Positions 8,039-16,812 of a stretch of 64,000 nt of DNA are shown here, piece by piece. The DNA lies in the NCBI RefSeq assembly GCF_039548895.1, contig NZ_JBCLVG010000001.1; one strand, written 5' to 3'. Under the pieces are notes generated by a model. It had not been told where the DNA came from. It ran no database searches and worked only from the letters and a program-made list of their open reading frames with translations. The stretch is from Orlajensenia stereocauli (GTDB lineage Bacteria; Actinomycetota; Actinomycetes; Actinomycetales; Microbacteriaceae). Both the position numbers and the translations under genes were made by a program. Numbering within the stretch: the stretch's first letter is position 1; each line of letters begins with the position of its first letter.

Positions 8039-9822
8039 CCGGCCCCGGGTGGATCAGCCGTCTCGTGCTCGACTCTCCGACGCCCGGCCTGAAGCAGATC
8101 CCGTCGGTGGCCGGGCTCGTGCTCGCGCTGCTGGCCATCCTCCTCGTTCCCGGCGTCGAGATGTCCGATCCCGCGTGGGGCTGGAGCGGCATACTCATCG
8201 TGGTGCTGGCCACGATCGCCGCGTTCCTGCTGCCGTGGCGGCGCATCCCGCACGCGTGGACCATAGCCCTGCCTCTCACCACCCTGATGGGCTTCGGGCT
8301 CTTCCGCGTCGGCACAGGAGGAGCGGCATCTCTGTTCGGCGCGCTCATCATCCTGCCGATCGTCTGGATCGCGACTGAGGAAGGTCGTCGCTACATCGCG
8401 ATCGCCGCGATCACCGCCATCGCCGCGCTGCAGCTGCCGTATCTCCTCGGCGAGGCGTCATGGACCGACGGGCAGGTACTTCGAGGCTTCTACTCGCCGT
8501 TCGTCTATCTCATCTTCTCGGCCATCCTCAACGATCTCGCCCATCGTTCCAGGCTGCAGATCGCCTCGCTGAGCTCCCTTGCGGAGCAACGCGCCTCCCT
8601 CCTGGCCGAGGCCGAGCAACAGGCGCGCGATCTCGCGGCGAGCGAGGCCCGATTGCGTGAGTCCGAGCAATTCAACCGCAGCATCTGGGAAGCGGTGGTG
8701 GCCGAGTCCGTCATAGCAGTCGACCTGCGGGGCCAGGTCGTCGCCTGGAACCCCGGCGCTGAACGGATGCTGGGCTACACGCGTGACGAGACAGAGGGCA
8801 AGCGCTACATCGTCGACTTCATCGACGCCCGCCAGCTGGTCGAGCGCACCGCCGAGTTCGACTCCAGCATCGATCCCATCAACGACCACGACCATTTCGT
8901 CGAACTGATCTCCGCGGCGCGCGAGGGATACGGCGACAATGCGGAGTGGACCTACGTTCACGCCGACGGCACGAATATCCCCGTGCAGCTGTCGGCCTCG
9001 CCGCGCATCGACCTGACGGGACAGGTCGTCGGGTTCATCTTCATCGGCACCGATCTCACGCAGGCGCGCGAGGTGAACAAGCTCAAGGACGAGTTCGTCG
9101 GCATGATCTCGCACGAGCTGCGCACGCCGCTCAGCTCGATCCTGGGCTATCTCGAGCTCATCCGCGACGAGGCAGAGGAGCCGCTGACGCCCGAGCAGCT
9201 CGCATACCTGGCCGTCGCCGAGCGCAATGCGAACCGTCTGCTCTCGCTCGTGGGCGACCTGTTGTTCACAGCGCAGGTGGAGGCTGGCAAGTTCCCGCTC
9301 GAGCGTCAGACGGTCGAGCTGGGCGAGATCGTCGCTGCGGCCGTCGAGTCGGGGCGTCCGGCCGCAGAGCGCAACGGCGTGAACCTCGCGGCCGAGCTCC
9401 CACAGAAGCACGTGGTTGTCGACGGCGACCCGACGCGACTCGCCCAGGCCTGCGACAACCTGATCTCGAACGCGCTCAAGTTCACAGGTCGCGGCGGATC
9501 CGTCACGGTCTCGCTCACGGAGTCCGAGAACGAGGCCGTCATCGCCGTCCAGGACACCGGTATGGGCATCCCGGCCGCCGAGATCGACGGGCTGTTCACC
9601 CGGTTCTTCCGCTCGTCCACGGCTGTGCGGCAGGCTGTGCAGGGCGTCGGGCTCGGGCTCAGCATCACCAAGGCCATCGTCACAGCGCATCACGGCGTGA
9701 TGGGCGTCTCGAGCGTCGAGAACGAGGGAACGACCTTCACCATCGCGCTGCCCCGACCTCTCGGGGTTCGTCGCGCGGTCGAGGTCGGAGGGAATCAGAT
9801 GAACGAGGAGTCGACTGAATGA
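8035..9822 (+). CDS. Membrane-bound PAS sensor histidine kinase
   Basis: The 595-residue protein has about 5-6 membrane segments in residues 20-165 with only short loops, then a coiled region (~175-215). A PAS domain (~225-345) leads to HisKA with H360 in SHELRTPLSS and an HATPase_c domain with N box NLISNALKF, DTGMGI and GVGLGLS. The lack of a large outer domain suggests that it senses the membrane or the cytoplasm. The ATG overlaps the receiver stop, with GGGGAG 8 nt upstream. It is the presumed phosphodonor for the three receivers of the operon. Confidence 0.9.
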
Positions 9823-10106
9823 GCGAGACCAGCATCAGGCGGAACGACGATGGCGGGCGCTACGAGCTCTCCATCGACGGCGAGATCGCCGGCTACGCCG
9901 AATTCCGGCAGCGCCCGGGCGAGATCATCGTGACCCACACGCAGACCCTGCGCGCCTACAAGGGCCAGGGCGTCGCGACGCGGCTCACCGAGTGGCTGCT
10001 CGCCGACGCCCGCGAGCGCGGCGAGCGGGTCGTACCGAAGTGCCCCTTCCTCGTGGAGTACCTCGAGACCCACCACGAGTTCGACGACATCATCGATCGA
10101 GGCTGA
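9819..10106 (+). CDS. GNAT-like N-acetyltransferase (YidJ/Acetyltransf_CG type)
   Basis: The 95-residue protein belongs to the small GNAT-like family, with HTQTLRAYKGQGVATRL as the acetyl-CoA pyrophosphate loop (R/Q-x-x-G-x-G/A) and a terminal CPFLVEYLETHHEF segment. The family is broadly conserved and poorly understood. It overlaps the kinase stop by 4 nt (ATGA), so it is co-translated with the two-component genes, though a functional link is not obvious. Confidence 0.8.
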   Translation: MSETSIRRNDDGGRYELSIDGEIAGYAEFRQRPGEIIVTHTQTLRAYKGQGVATRLTEWLLADARERGERVVPKCPFLVEYLETHHEFDDIIDRG

Positions 10107-10109
10107 CGG

Positions 10110-10946
10110 ATGCCGCCACTCGACGAGACGACGGCTGTCGGTGCTGTAGATCTCGGCGTTGCCGTGGCGCAGTTCGCGCCCACCGACGACGCCGGGTCCA
10201 ACCTCGCCGAGATGACCCGGCTCGCCGGACTCGCGGCATCCCGAGGCGCGCAACTCGTCGTCTTCCCCGAGTACTCGGCCTTCTTCAGGGCAGAGCTCGA
10301 CCAGGACATGGTCGACGCGGCCGAGCCCCTCGACGGGGAGTTCGTTCGCGCTCTCGCCGACCTGGCCGCCTCACTCGGCATCCACGTCGTGGCGGGAGTT
10401 CTCGAGCAGACGACGGATGCGGCACGCTTCTCGAACACCCTCGTCGCCCTGAACCCGCGCGGTGAACTGGTGGCCACGTACCGCAAGCAGCACCTCTACG
10501 ACGCGTTCGGCCAGACCGAGTCCGCCCGGGTCGTGCCCGGCGCCATCGGAGAGCCCGAGACGTTCGTGGTGGGCGGCATCCGCGTGGGGATGCAGACCTG
10601 CTACGACATCCGTTTCCCCGAGGTGACCCGTCGCCTCGTCGACGCCGGCGCCGACCTCGTGCTGGTTCCCGCCGAATGGGTGCGCGGGCCGCTCAAGGAG
10701 CACCACTGGCGCACCCTCGCGACGGCGCGGGCCATCGAGAACACCGTCTACCTCGCCGCGGCCGACCATGCGCCGCCGGTCGGAGTCGGCACCAGCTTCG
10801 TGATCGATCCGATGGGAGTCGAGCTCGCCACGATCGGTGAGACGACGGATGCCGCTGTCGCCTGGGTCAGCGCCGAGCGCATCGCGGCCGTGCGCCGCAC
10901 GAACCCGGCGTTGGCGCTGCGGCGCTACGCCGTCGTACCGCGCTGA
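10110..10946 (+). CDS. Carbon-nitrogen hydrolase (nitrilase superfamily, Nit2-like)
   Basis: The 278-residue protein has the complete catalytic triad: E54 in VFPEYSAF, K126 in YRKQHLYD and C164 in QTCYDIRFPE. The YRKxHLxD and CYDxRFPE motifs are those of omega-amidase / deaminated-glutathione amidase-like members, which hydrolyse small amides in the cytoplasm. It starts 3 nt after the GNAT stop and is probably the last gene of the operon. Confidence 0.87.
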   Translation: MPPLDETTAVGAVDLGVAVAQFAPTDDAGSNLAEMTRLAGLAASRGAQLVVFPEYSAFFRAELDQDMVDAAEPLDGEFVRALADLAASLGIHVVAGVLEQTTDAARFSNTLVALNPRGELVATYRKQHLYDAFGQTESARVVPGAIGEPETFVVGGIRVGMQTCYDIRFPEVTRRLVDAGADLVLVPAEWVRGPLKEHHWRTLATARAIENTVYLAAADHAPPVGVGTSFVIDPMGVELATIGETTDAAVAWVSAERIAAVRRTNPALALRRYAVVPR

Positions 10947-10976
10947 CGCGCTTCTGGTACTGAGGCGAGTCCGACG

Positions 10977-11016
10977 CTCAGTTGCTCAGTTGCTCAGTTG
11001 CTCAATTGCTCAGTTG
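10977..11016. repeat. 8-bp tandem repeat across the aminotransferase stop codon
   Basis: Four consecutive copies of GTTGCTCA (one varied to ATTGCTCA) flanked by partial copies. The minus-strand stop codon of the aminotransferase (11002-11004) lies inside the array, so copy-number slippage would alter the C-terminus or the 3' end. Confidence 0.85.
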
Positions 11017-12198
11017 TGCGAGTCTCGCGACGGCGTCCTCGAGCACGCTCGTGCGCTTGCAGTAGGCGAAGCGAACGAGGGAGGCGTATTCGTGGCGCCG
11101 ATCCTCGTGCACGAAGGCCGTGATCGGAACGCCGACGACTCCGGCCAGGGCGGGCAGCGAACGACAGAACGCCACGGCATCCGGATGCCCCAGCGGAGCG
11201 GCATCCGCCACCACGAAGTAGCCGGCCTGGGGGAGTGAGACCGTGAATCCGGCATCCATCAGCCCAGACGACAACAGGTCGCGCTTCGCCCGCAGGGTGT
11301 CGGCGGCCGAGGTGAAGAAGCTGTCGGGCAGGCCGAGTCCCACGGCGATGGCGGGTTGGAAGGGTGCGCCGTTGACGTAGGTGAGGAACTGCTTGACGGC
11401 GAGCACGGCCGTGACGAGTTCGGGCGGCGCCGTGAGCCAGCCGATCTTCCAGCCCGTCGTGCTGAAGGTCTTGCCCCCCGAGGAGATGGTGATGGTGCGC
11501 TCCCGGCCGCCGGGCAGGGTGGCGATCGGGACATGTTTCGCCTCGAACACCAGGTGCTCGTAGACCTCGTCGGTCACGATGATGGCGTCGTGCCTGTGCG
11601 CGAGCTCGATGATCAGCTGCAGCACCTCGATGCCGAACACCGAGCCCGTCGGATTGTGCGGCGTGTTGACGATGACGAGCCGGGTGCGGTCGGTGATCGC
11701 CGCACGCAGGTCGTCGAGGTCTGGCTGGAAGTCGGGAGCACGGAGGGGGACCGTGCGATGGATGCCATTGGCGAGCCCGATGATCGCGCCGTAGGAGTCG
11801 TAGAACGGCTCGAAGGTCACCACCTCGTCGCCCGCCTGGACGAGGGCCAGGATGGTCGCGGCGAGTGCCTCGGTGGCGCCCGCCGTCACGAGCACCTCCC
11901 TCTCGGGGTCGACGGTGATGCCGCGGAAGCGCAACTGGTGAGCCGCGATCGCCTCGCGGAGCACGGGCATGCCACGGCCGGGCGGGTACTGGTTGATGCC
12001 GGTTGAGATGGCTTCGCGGGCGGCGTCGAGCACTTCGGCCGGGCCGTCCTCGTCAGGGAAGCCCTGGCCCAGGTTGATGGCGCCGGTGCGGGTGGCCAGA
12101 GCACTCATCTCCGCGAAGATGGTGGCCGCGATGGTGCCGTCGGGGCCCAGGAGACCCGCTCCACGCGCTGCGCGTTGCCACGGGGCGTCGCCGGTCAT
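11002..12198 (-). CDS. Class I/II PLP-dependent aminotransferase
   Basis: The 398-residue fold-type I aminotransferase has INLGQGFPDEDGP (substrate loop), NTPHNPTGS (PLP-contact Asn), DEVYEHLVF, and the Schiff-base lysine in SSGGKTFSTTGWKIGW. The closest types are kynurenine/methionine aminotransferase and the DapC-like N-succinyl-diaminopimelate aminotransferase of actinobacteria; sequence alone does not separate them. The start is placed at ATG 12198 behind GAGAGGAG rather than 30 nt upstream. Confidence 0.88.
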   Translation of the reverse strand: MTGDAPWQRAARGAGLLGPDGTIAATIFAEMSALATRTGAINLGQGFPDEDGPAEVLDAAREAISTGINQYPPGRGMPVLREAIAAHQLRFRGITVDPEREVLVTAGATEALAATILALVQAGDEVVTFEPFYDSYGAIIGLANGIHRTVPLRAPDFQPDLDDLRAAITDRTRLVIVNTPHNPTGSVFGIEVLQLIIELAHRHDAIIVTDEVYEHLVFEAKHVPIATLPGGRERTITISSGGKTFSTTGWKIGWLTAPPELVTAVLAVKQFLTYVNGAPFQPAIAVGLGLPDSFFTSAADTLRAKRDLLSSGLMDAGFTVSLPQAGYFVVADAAPLGHPDAVAFCRSLPALAGVVGVPITAFVHEDRRHEYASLVRFAYCKRTSVLEDAVARLAQLSN

Positions 12199-12317
12199 GG
12201 GTCTCCTCTCGTAGTGCGATCGGGGCATCGCGATGACGGATGCTCCTTCTCACCCACGCTAGGCGACGGGTGCCGCACACCTGTGGATTTCTCTCGCGAC
12301 GGGCCGCGCGAATGGCC

Positions 12318-12323
12318 TACCGT
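12318..12323 (+). promoter_or_regulatory. -10 element TACCGT, leaderless lipoprotein mRNA
   Basis: TACCGT ends 6 nt before ATG 12330. Together with the signal peptide beginning at that codon, it argues against the two in-frame starts further upstream. Confidence 0.45.
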
Positions 12324-12329
12324 GACTGC

Positions 12330-12908
12330 ATGCGCGCCGCATCGCACCGCTCCACGCTCGTGGGTGCGATGCTGCTCGCGATGAGTCTCTCGGCTGTCGC
12401 GGTCGCCGGGTGCTCCGCGTCACCGAAGCCGCTTCCCTCGACCAGCAGCACGCCGTCCGCCACCCCGGTGTTCGCGTCGGACGAGGAGGCGCTCGCCGCG
12501 GCCGAGGAGGCGTACGCGGCGTACTTGAGGGTCGACAATGCGGTGGGCCAGTCAGGCGGCAAAGGTGAGTCGCTGTACTCCACCGTTGCCGCAGGTGAGG
12601 CGCTTACAAACGCCTTGGCAAATGCAAAACAATTCCGTGACGCGAAGGCTCACACGATTGGGCAAGCTGCTTTCACAGTTAGGGACTTGCAATCGGCGGA
12701 GTATGAGGACCCCCGCAATTTGTCCATTTCTTTCTACATCTGTGACGACCTATCTGAGGTTGAGCTCGTCGGCGAGGACGGAAAGACGATGTCGGAGAGC
12801 GAGATAAACGACAGTGCTCCATTCCTCGTCACCGTAGTGTCATCAACCACGTCAAACCTCCTGGTGTCGAATATCGCTCTCTGGGACGGAGACGACTATT
12901 GCGCGTAA
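12330..12908 (+). CDS. Putative lipoprotein, unknown function
   Basis: The 192-residue protein has a basic N-terminus, a hydrophobic stretch and the lipobox VAGC, so it should be lipidated and membrane-anchored. A Ser/Thr/Pro linker follows. Positions ~12560-12900 are clearly poorer in GC than the flanks and use codons such as ACA, AAA, TTG and ATA that are rare in neighbouring genes, which suggests a recombined segment. It overlaps the next gene by 10 nt. No known domain was recognised. Confidence 0.75.
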   Translation: MRAASHRSTLVGAMLLAMSLSAVAVAGCSASPKPLPSTSSTPSATPVFASDEEALAAAEEAYAAYLRVDNAVGQSGGKGESLYSTVAAGEALTNALANAKQFRDAKAHTIGQAAFTVRDLQSAEYEDPRNLSISFYICDDLSEVELVGEDGKTMSESEINDSAPFLVTVVSSTTSNLLVSNIALWDGDDYCA

Positions 12909-13783
12909 AGCCAACACTCATTGGATTTCTGATAGCTGCGTTCATTTGCATTGCGGGGCCCGCCGGCCTTGTCCACGCCGATGATGGGTGCACGTTCTTT
13001 GACCGCGCGTCCGGCGCCTGTGGAAACGGTTCGATAGGCGACGACTCGGTCGATCTCAACGCGCACAGCGACGGCGGCACTGACGGCGGAGGCGGCGGCG
13101 CATCCGACGGCGGTGGAGACGGAAGCGACTCCGACGGTGGCAACGCCGCGCCTCCGCCCGACCTCATCATCAACCCGGCAGTGGGCGACGACGGCGTCGA
13201 CGTGAGCCTGCGCACCCTCACCGGCGGTGATGGTGATGGCGGGGCCGTCACCTGTGGGGCCATCGTCGATTGCAACCCACAGGAGCCGACCCCGCCCACC
13301 GTCGTCACCCTCGACGACATCGCCTCATTCCGACCCACGCCGCCGTCCCAGGCGATGGAACCCGATGGCTGGGCCGTCGTCGGCCTGCCGGCCAACTTCT
13401 TCACCACGGCCACCGCCGAGACCGAGGCGGGCACGCTGCTCGGCTTCGACGCACGCGTGCGCTTCATGCCGGTCGGCTACAGCTGGGCCTCCAGCGATGG
13501 CGCCTCGGCCACGAGCAGCACCGGCGGTTCCAGCTGGGCGGCCCTCGGGGTGCCGGAGTTCACGGCGACCCCCACCAGCCTGACCTTCACGACGACCGGG
13601 CGCATCACCGTGAGTGCATCCGTCGACTACGCGGCCGAGTTCAGCTTCGCCGGCCAGCCGTGGCGGGCGATCGCCGGTACGCTGACAGTGTCGGCGAACG
13701 ACATCATCGTCACCGCAGCGCAGGCTGAGACGGTGCTCGTCGCTCGGGATTGCGTGCGGAACTCATCGGGTCCGGGCTGCTGA
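12899..13783 (+). CDS. Secreted Gly/Asp-rich protein, unknown function
   Basis: The 294-residue protein has a signal peptide (LIGFLIAAFICIAGPAGLVHA, cleaved near HA-DD). A low-complexity G/D/S-rich region (~55-85) and a beta-rich C-terminal region containing paired Cys follow. The TTG start overlaps the lipoprotein gene, so the two are probably co-translated. The first ~60 bases share the low-GC character of the upstream patch, and the rest is normal. It resembles short secreted proteins common in Microbacteriaceae; no function is proposed. Confidence 0.65.
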   Translation: MRVKPTLIGFLIAAFICIAGPAGLVHADDGCTFFDRASGACGNGSIGDDSVDLNAHSDGGTDGGGGGASDGGGDGSDSDGGNAAPPPDLIINPAVGDDGVDVSLRTLTGGDGDGGAVTCGAIVDCNPQEPTPPTVVTLDDIASFRPTPPSQAMEPDGWAVVGLPANFFTTATAETEAGTLLGFDARVRFMPVGYSWASSDGASATSSTGGSSWAALGVPEFTATPTSLTFTTTGRITVSASVDYAAEFSFAGQPWRAIAGTLTVSANDIIVTAAQAETVLVARDCVRNSSGPGC

Positions 13784-13792
13784 CGACTGGTC

Positions 13793-13827
13793 GTTCGCGC
13801 ATCATAGGGAACTCTTATGTTCGCGCA
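13793..13827 (+). promoter_or_regulatory. Direct repeat GTTCGCGCA upstream of htrA
   Basis: Two identical 9-mers, GTTCGCGCA, start at 13793 and 13819, 26 bp apart. They lie about 75-110 bp before the htrA start, in the only intergenic space, and are possible regulator half-sites. The spacing does not match a standard promoter. Confidence 0.3.
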
Positions 13828-13901
13828 AGACTGCTCACAGCCTTCATGAATCCAACGCACAGCTACGCGCGACAAGCTGACATCGCTTGGAAGGAGCAAC
13901 C

Positions 13902-15632
13902 ATGACCGAGAGCAACACCACCCCGGACGGCGCAGCGGAGCAGGTCGCTTCGAACGACGCCCCCGAGCAGACTTCCCCTGAGGCGAAGACGCCCACCGGA
14001 CCCACCGAGGTCATCGAGCCGACTGTCGAGCACTCCGCTCCCGCCGTTTCCGAGCCCACGACTCCGGATGCCGCGACCACCCCGATCGCGCCAGCCGCCC
14101 CCGCCGCGCCTGCCGCCCCCATCGTGACCCCGCCGGCAGCAGCGGCCCCTGCTGCACCGGCACCTGTCGCCCCGACGCCGGTGGCCGCCGCCCCCGCCGC
14201 GGCTCAGCACTCGGGTGCACATCCGCAGGCCACCGACGCGTTCGGCCAGCCCGTCGCTCCTGCCGCCACGGTCTACGCCCCGGGCACCGCCCCTCAGCCG
14301 TACGCGCAGCAGACCCAGCCGACGCAGCCCTACGTCGGCGTGCCCGCGGCATCCGGAGCACCCGGTGGCAACGGCGGCGCTGCCGGTGGAACCACCGCGA
14401 CCAAGCGTCGTGCGACCCTCCCCATCGTCGCCGCGCTCATCGCCGGCGCCCTCATCGGAGGAGCGTCGGGAGTCGGCGTCGCCGCCGTGCTGACGAGCAA
14501 CGACGACACGACGCAGTCCTCGACCTCGGCCGAGCCGCAGAACGTCGTTGTCAACAACACCGACTCGGTCAACGAGATCACCGCAGTCGCGGCCAAGGCG
14601 TCGCCCAGCGTCGTGACCATCTCGGTGCAGTCGGATGCCGGAGCTGGAACCGGCTCGGGCATCGTGCTCTCGAAGGACGGCTACGTGCTCACCAACACGC
14701 ACGTCGTCACCCTCGACGGCAGCGCGAGCGACACCCAGATCCAGGTGCAGATGTCCGACGGCACCCTCTACGCCGCGAAGCTCGTCGGCACCGATCCCGT
14801 CTCCGACCTCGCCGTCATCAAGCTGACGGATGCCTCGGGCCTGACCCCCCTGGAGTTCGCGGACTCCAGCAAGCTCAACGTCGGCGACTCCGCCGTCGCC
14901 ATCGGCGCACCGCTCGGCCTCGCCGGCACTGTCACCAACGGCATCGTGAGCGCGCTCAACCGCTCGATCCAGGTGGCGTCCTCTGCAGCCCCCGACGACT
15001 CGACGGAGGACCAGCAGGACCCCAACGACGAGAACGGCCAGGGCGGCGACAGCCCGTTCAATTTCTGGAACCTGCCCGACGACGGCAGCGGCCAGCAGCA
15101 GACGCAGACTCAGGCCACGTCGACCATCTCCCTGCCTGTCATCCAGACGGATGCCGCCATCAACCCGGGCAACTCGGGTGGTGCGCTGCTCAACTCGAAG
15201 GGCGAGCTGATCGGCGTGAACGTGGCCATCGCCAGCGCTGGAGCCACCACAGAGGGCAGCCAGTCGGGCAGCATCGGCGTCGGCTTCGCGGTCCCGTCGA
15301 ACCTCGCCGAGCGCGTCGCCAACGAGATCATCAAGGACGGCGCAGCCTCCCACGGTCTCCTCGGCGCGAGCGTGCAGGATGCGACGAGCGCCGAGGCCGG
15401 TGTCGTCGGTGCCCTCATCAAGGAGGTCTCCTCCGGCGGAGCGGCAGAGAAGGCAGGCCTCGAGTCCGGTGACATCGTCACCGAGTTCAACGGCGTGCCG
15501 ATCTCCAACGCCACCGACCTGACGGCACAGGTGCGCTACCTGGCCGGCGACTCGAAGGCCGACCTCAGCTACGTGCGCGACGGGAAGAGCGAGACCGCCA
15601 CGGTCACCCTCGGCGAGTACACGGCAGGCTGA
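13902..15632 (+). CDS. htrA: HtrA/DegP-like S1C serine protease with PDZ domain
   Basis: The 576-residue protein has a long Pro/Ala-rich cytoplasmic N-terminus (~1-170), one membrane helix (~175-197) and an extracytoplasmic trypsin-like domain with H267 (TNTHVV), D302 (SDLAVIK) and S425 (NPGNSGGAL). A PDZ domain (~490-570) ends it. It is an envelope quality-control protease. The acidic, Gln-rich insertion (~365-410) before the serine is unusual for the family core. ATG 13902 has AAGGAG at 13891-13896. Confidence 0.93.
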   Translation: MTESNTTPDGAAEQVASNDAPEQTSPEAKTPTGPTEVIEPTVEHSAPAVSEPTTPDAATTPIAPAAPAAPAAPIVTPPAAAAPAAPAPVAPTPVAAAPAAAQHSGAHPQATDAFGQPVAPAATVYAPGTAPQPYAQQTQPTQPYVGVPAASGAPGGNGGAAGGTTATKRRATLPIVAALIAGALIGGASGVGVAAVLTSNDDTTQSSTSAEPQNVVVNNTDSVNEITAVAAKASPSVVTISVQSDAGAGTGSGIVLSKDGYVLTNTHVVTLDGSASDTQIQVQMSDGTLYAAKLVGTDPVSDLAVIKLTDASGLTPLEFADSSKLNVGDSAVAIGAPLGLAGTVTNGIVSALNRSIQVASSAAPDDSTEDQQDPNDENGQGGDSPFNFWNLPDDGSGQQQTQTQATSTISLPVIQTDAAINPGNSGGALLNSKGELIGVNVAIASAGATTEGSQSGSIGVGFAVPSNLAERVANEIIKDGAASHGLLGASVQDATSAEAGVVGALIKEVSSGGAAEKAGLESGDIVTEFNGVPISNATDLTAQVRYLAGDSKADLSYVRDGKSETATVTLGEYTAG

Positions 15633-15653
15633 TCGGATCCGATCAGGCTCGGA

Positions 15654-15682
15654 GCCGTCGCACCCTCCCCGGGTGCGGCGGC
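15654..15682 (+). terminator. Terminator hairpin after htrA
   Basis: A perfect 12-bp stem (one G-T) with a 5-nt loop lies 21 nt after the htrA stop. It has no long T-tract, as is usual in high-GC actinobacteria. Confidence 0.7.
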
Positions 15683-15756
15683 TTCAGCCGTCTCCTGCTG
15701 CAGTGTTCCCAGAATCCCTGCGATAGGCTCAATCGACCGTCTGACGAGTGGATGCA

Positions 15757-16812
15757 ATGACCGAGAACGCCCCCAGCGGCCCAGCAGAGCTGCTGCCTGG
15801 CGTCTCCTACGTCATGCCGGTGCTCAACGAGGTGACGCACGTGCGCGCCGCTGTGAAGAGCCTGCTCGAACAGGACTACGCCGGTGAGTTCGAAGTGGCG
15901 ATCGCGCTCGGCCCGAGCATCGACGGCACCACTGAGCTGCTCGCCGACATGGCGGCCGAAGATCCGCGCATCAAGGTCATCGACAACCCCGTCGGGTCGA
16001 CTCCGGCCGGTCTCAATGCGGCGATCCGAGCGTCGCGACATCCGATCGTCATCCGAGTGGATGCGCACTCCAGCCTGCCGAGGGATTACGCGCGTATCGC
16101 CGTGGAGACGATCCTCGCCACTGGCGCTGCCAACGTCGGCGGCATCATGGACGCCCGTGGTCACAGTCCGTTCCAGAAGGCCGTCGCCCTCGCCTACACG
16201 ACCAAGGTCGGACTCGGCGGCTCGTCGTTCCATGTCGGGGGCGTCGAGGGCCCGGCCGAGACCGTGTACCTCGGATGCTTCCGTCGGGGAGCCATCGAGG
16301 CCGTCGGTCTGTTCGACGAGGGAATCAAACGCGGCCAGGACTGGGAACTCAACCGTCGCCTGCGGCTGGCGGGGGAGACCGTCTGGTTCACCCCGCGGCT
16401 CAAGGTGGTCTACCGCCCTCGGCCGAGCGTGCCACGCCTCGCCCGCCAGATGTTCTCCACCGGACTGTGGCGCGGCGAGCTCGCGCGCAGGTTCCCCGCC
16501 AATAACGGCCTGCGCTACTTCATCCCTCCGGCCATGGTGGTGGGAGTCACTCTCGGCGTCCTCCTGGGTCTCGCGGGCGTGGTCCAGGCCCTCGTCGGAA
16601 CCGTGCCGTGGATGCTGATCGGCTTCGCAGTACCGGCCGTGTACGCGCTCTTCGTGGTCGTGGCGACCATCCTGTCAACCACGGGCGCCGGAATTCGCGT
16701 GTCCCTGTGGTTTCTCCTAGTCTTGCCCTGCATCCACTTCTGCTGGGGGCTCGGCTTCCTGCCGGGCTATCTCTCACTGACCAGCAATATCGCGGCGCAC
16801 ACGGGGAGATGA
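15757..16812 (+). CDS. Glycosyltransferase family 2 with C-terminal membrane segments
   Basis: The 351-residue protein has an N-terminal GT-A domain (YVMPVLNE at ~13-20, donor Asp in RVDAHSS, acidic loop FDEGIKRGQDWELNRR) followed by three or four hydrophobic segments (~250-350). The arrangement resembles cell-envelope polymer or exopolysaccharide GT2 enzymes (ExoA/succinoglycan type). A TAGGCT -10 at 15724 gives a short leader. ATG 15757 was chosen over GTG 15748. The stop overlaps the next ATG, so it is coupled to the CDP-alcohol phosphotransferase. Confidence 0.83.
   Translation: MTENAPSGPAELLPGVSYVMPVLNEVTHVRAAVKSLLEQDYAGEFEVAIALGPSIDGTTELLADMAAEDPRIKVIDNPVGSTPAGLNAAIRASRHPIVIRVDAHSSLPRDYARIAVETILATGAANVGGIMDARGHSPFQKAVALAYTTKVGLGGSSFHVGGVEGPAETVYLGCFRRGAIEAVGLFDEGIKRGQDWELNRRLRLAGETVWFTPRLKVVYRPRPSVPRLARQMFSTGLWRGELARRFPANNGLRYFIPPAMVVGVTLGVLLGLAGVVQALVGTVPWMLIGFAVPAVYALFVVVATILSTTGAGIRVSLWFLLVLPCIHFCWGLGFLPGYLSLTSNIAAHTGR

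Noticed and set aside
10977..11016. Possible CRISPR-like array
   Set aside because: The 8-bp units are contiguous with no spacers; it is a simple tandem repeat. No cas genes are present in the window.
13863..15353. 496-codon antisense frame opposite htrA
   Set aside because: It is a high-GC shadow: Arg/Gly/Ala-rich, no domain, and entirely opposite a gene with an intact catalytic triad.
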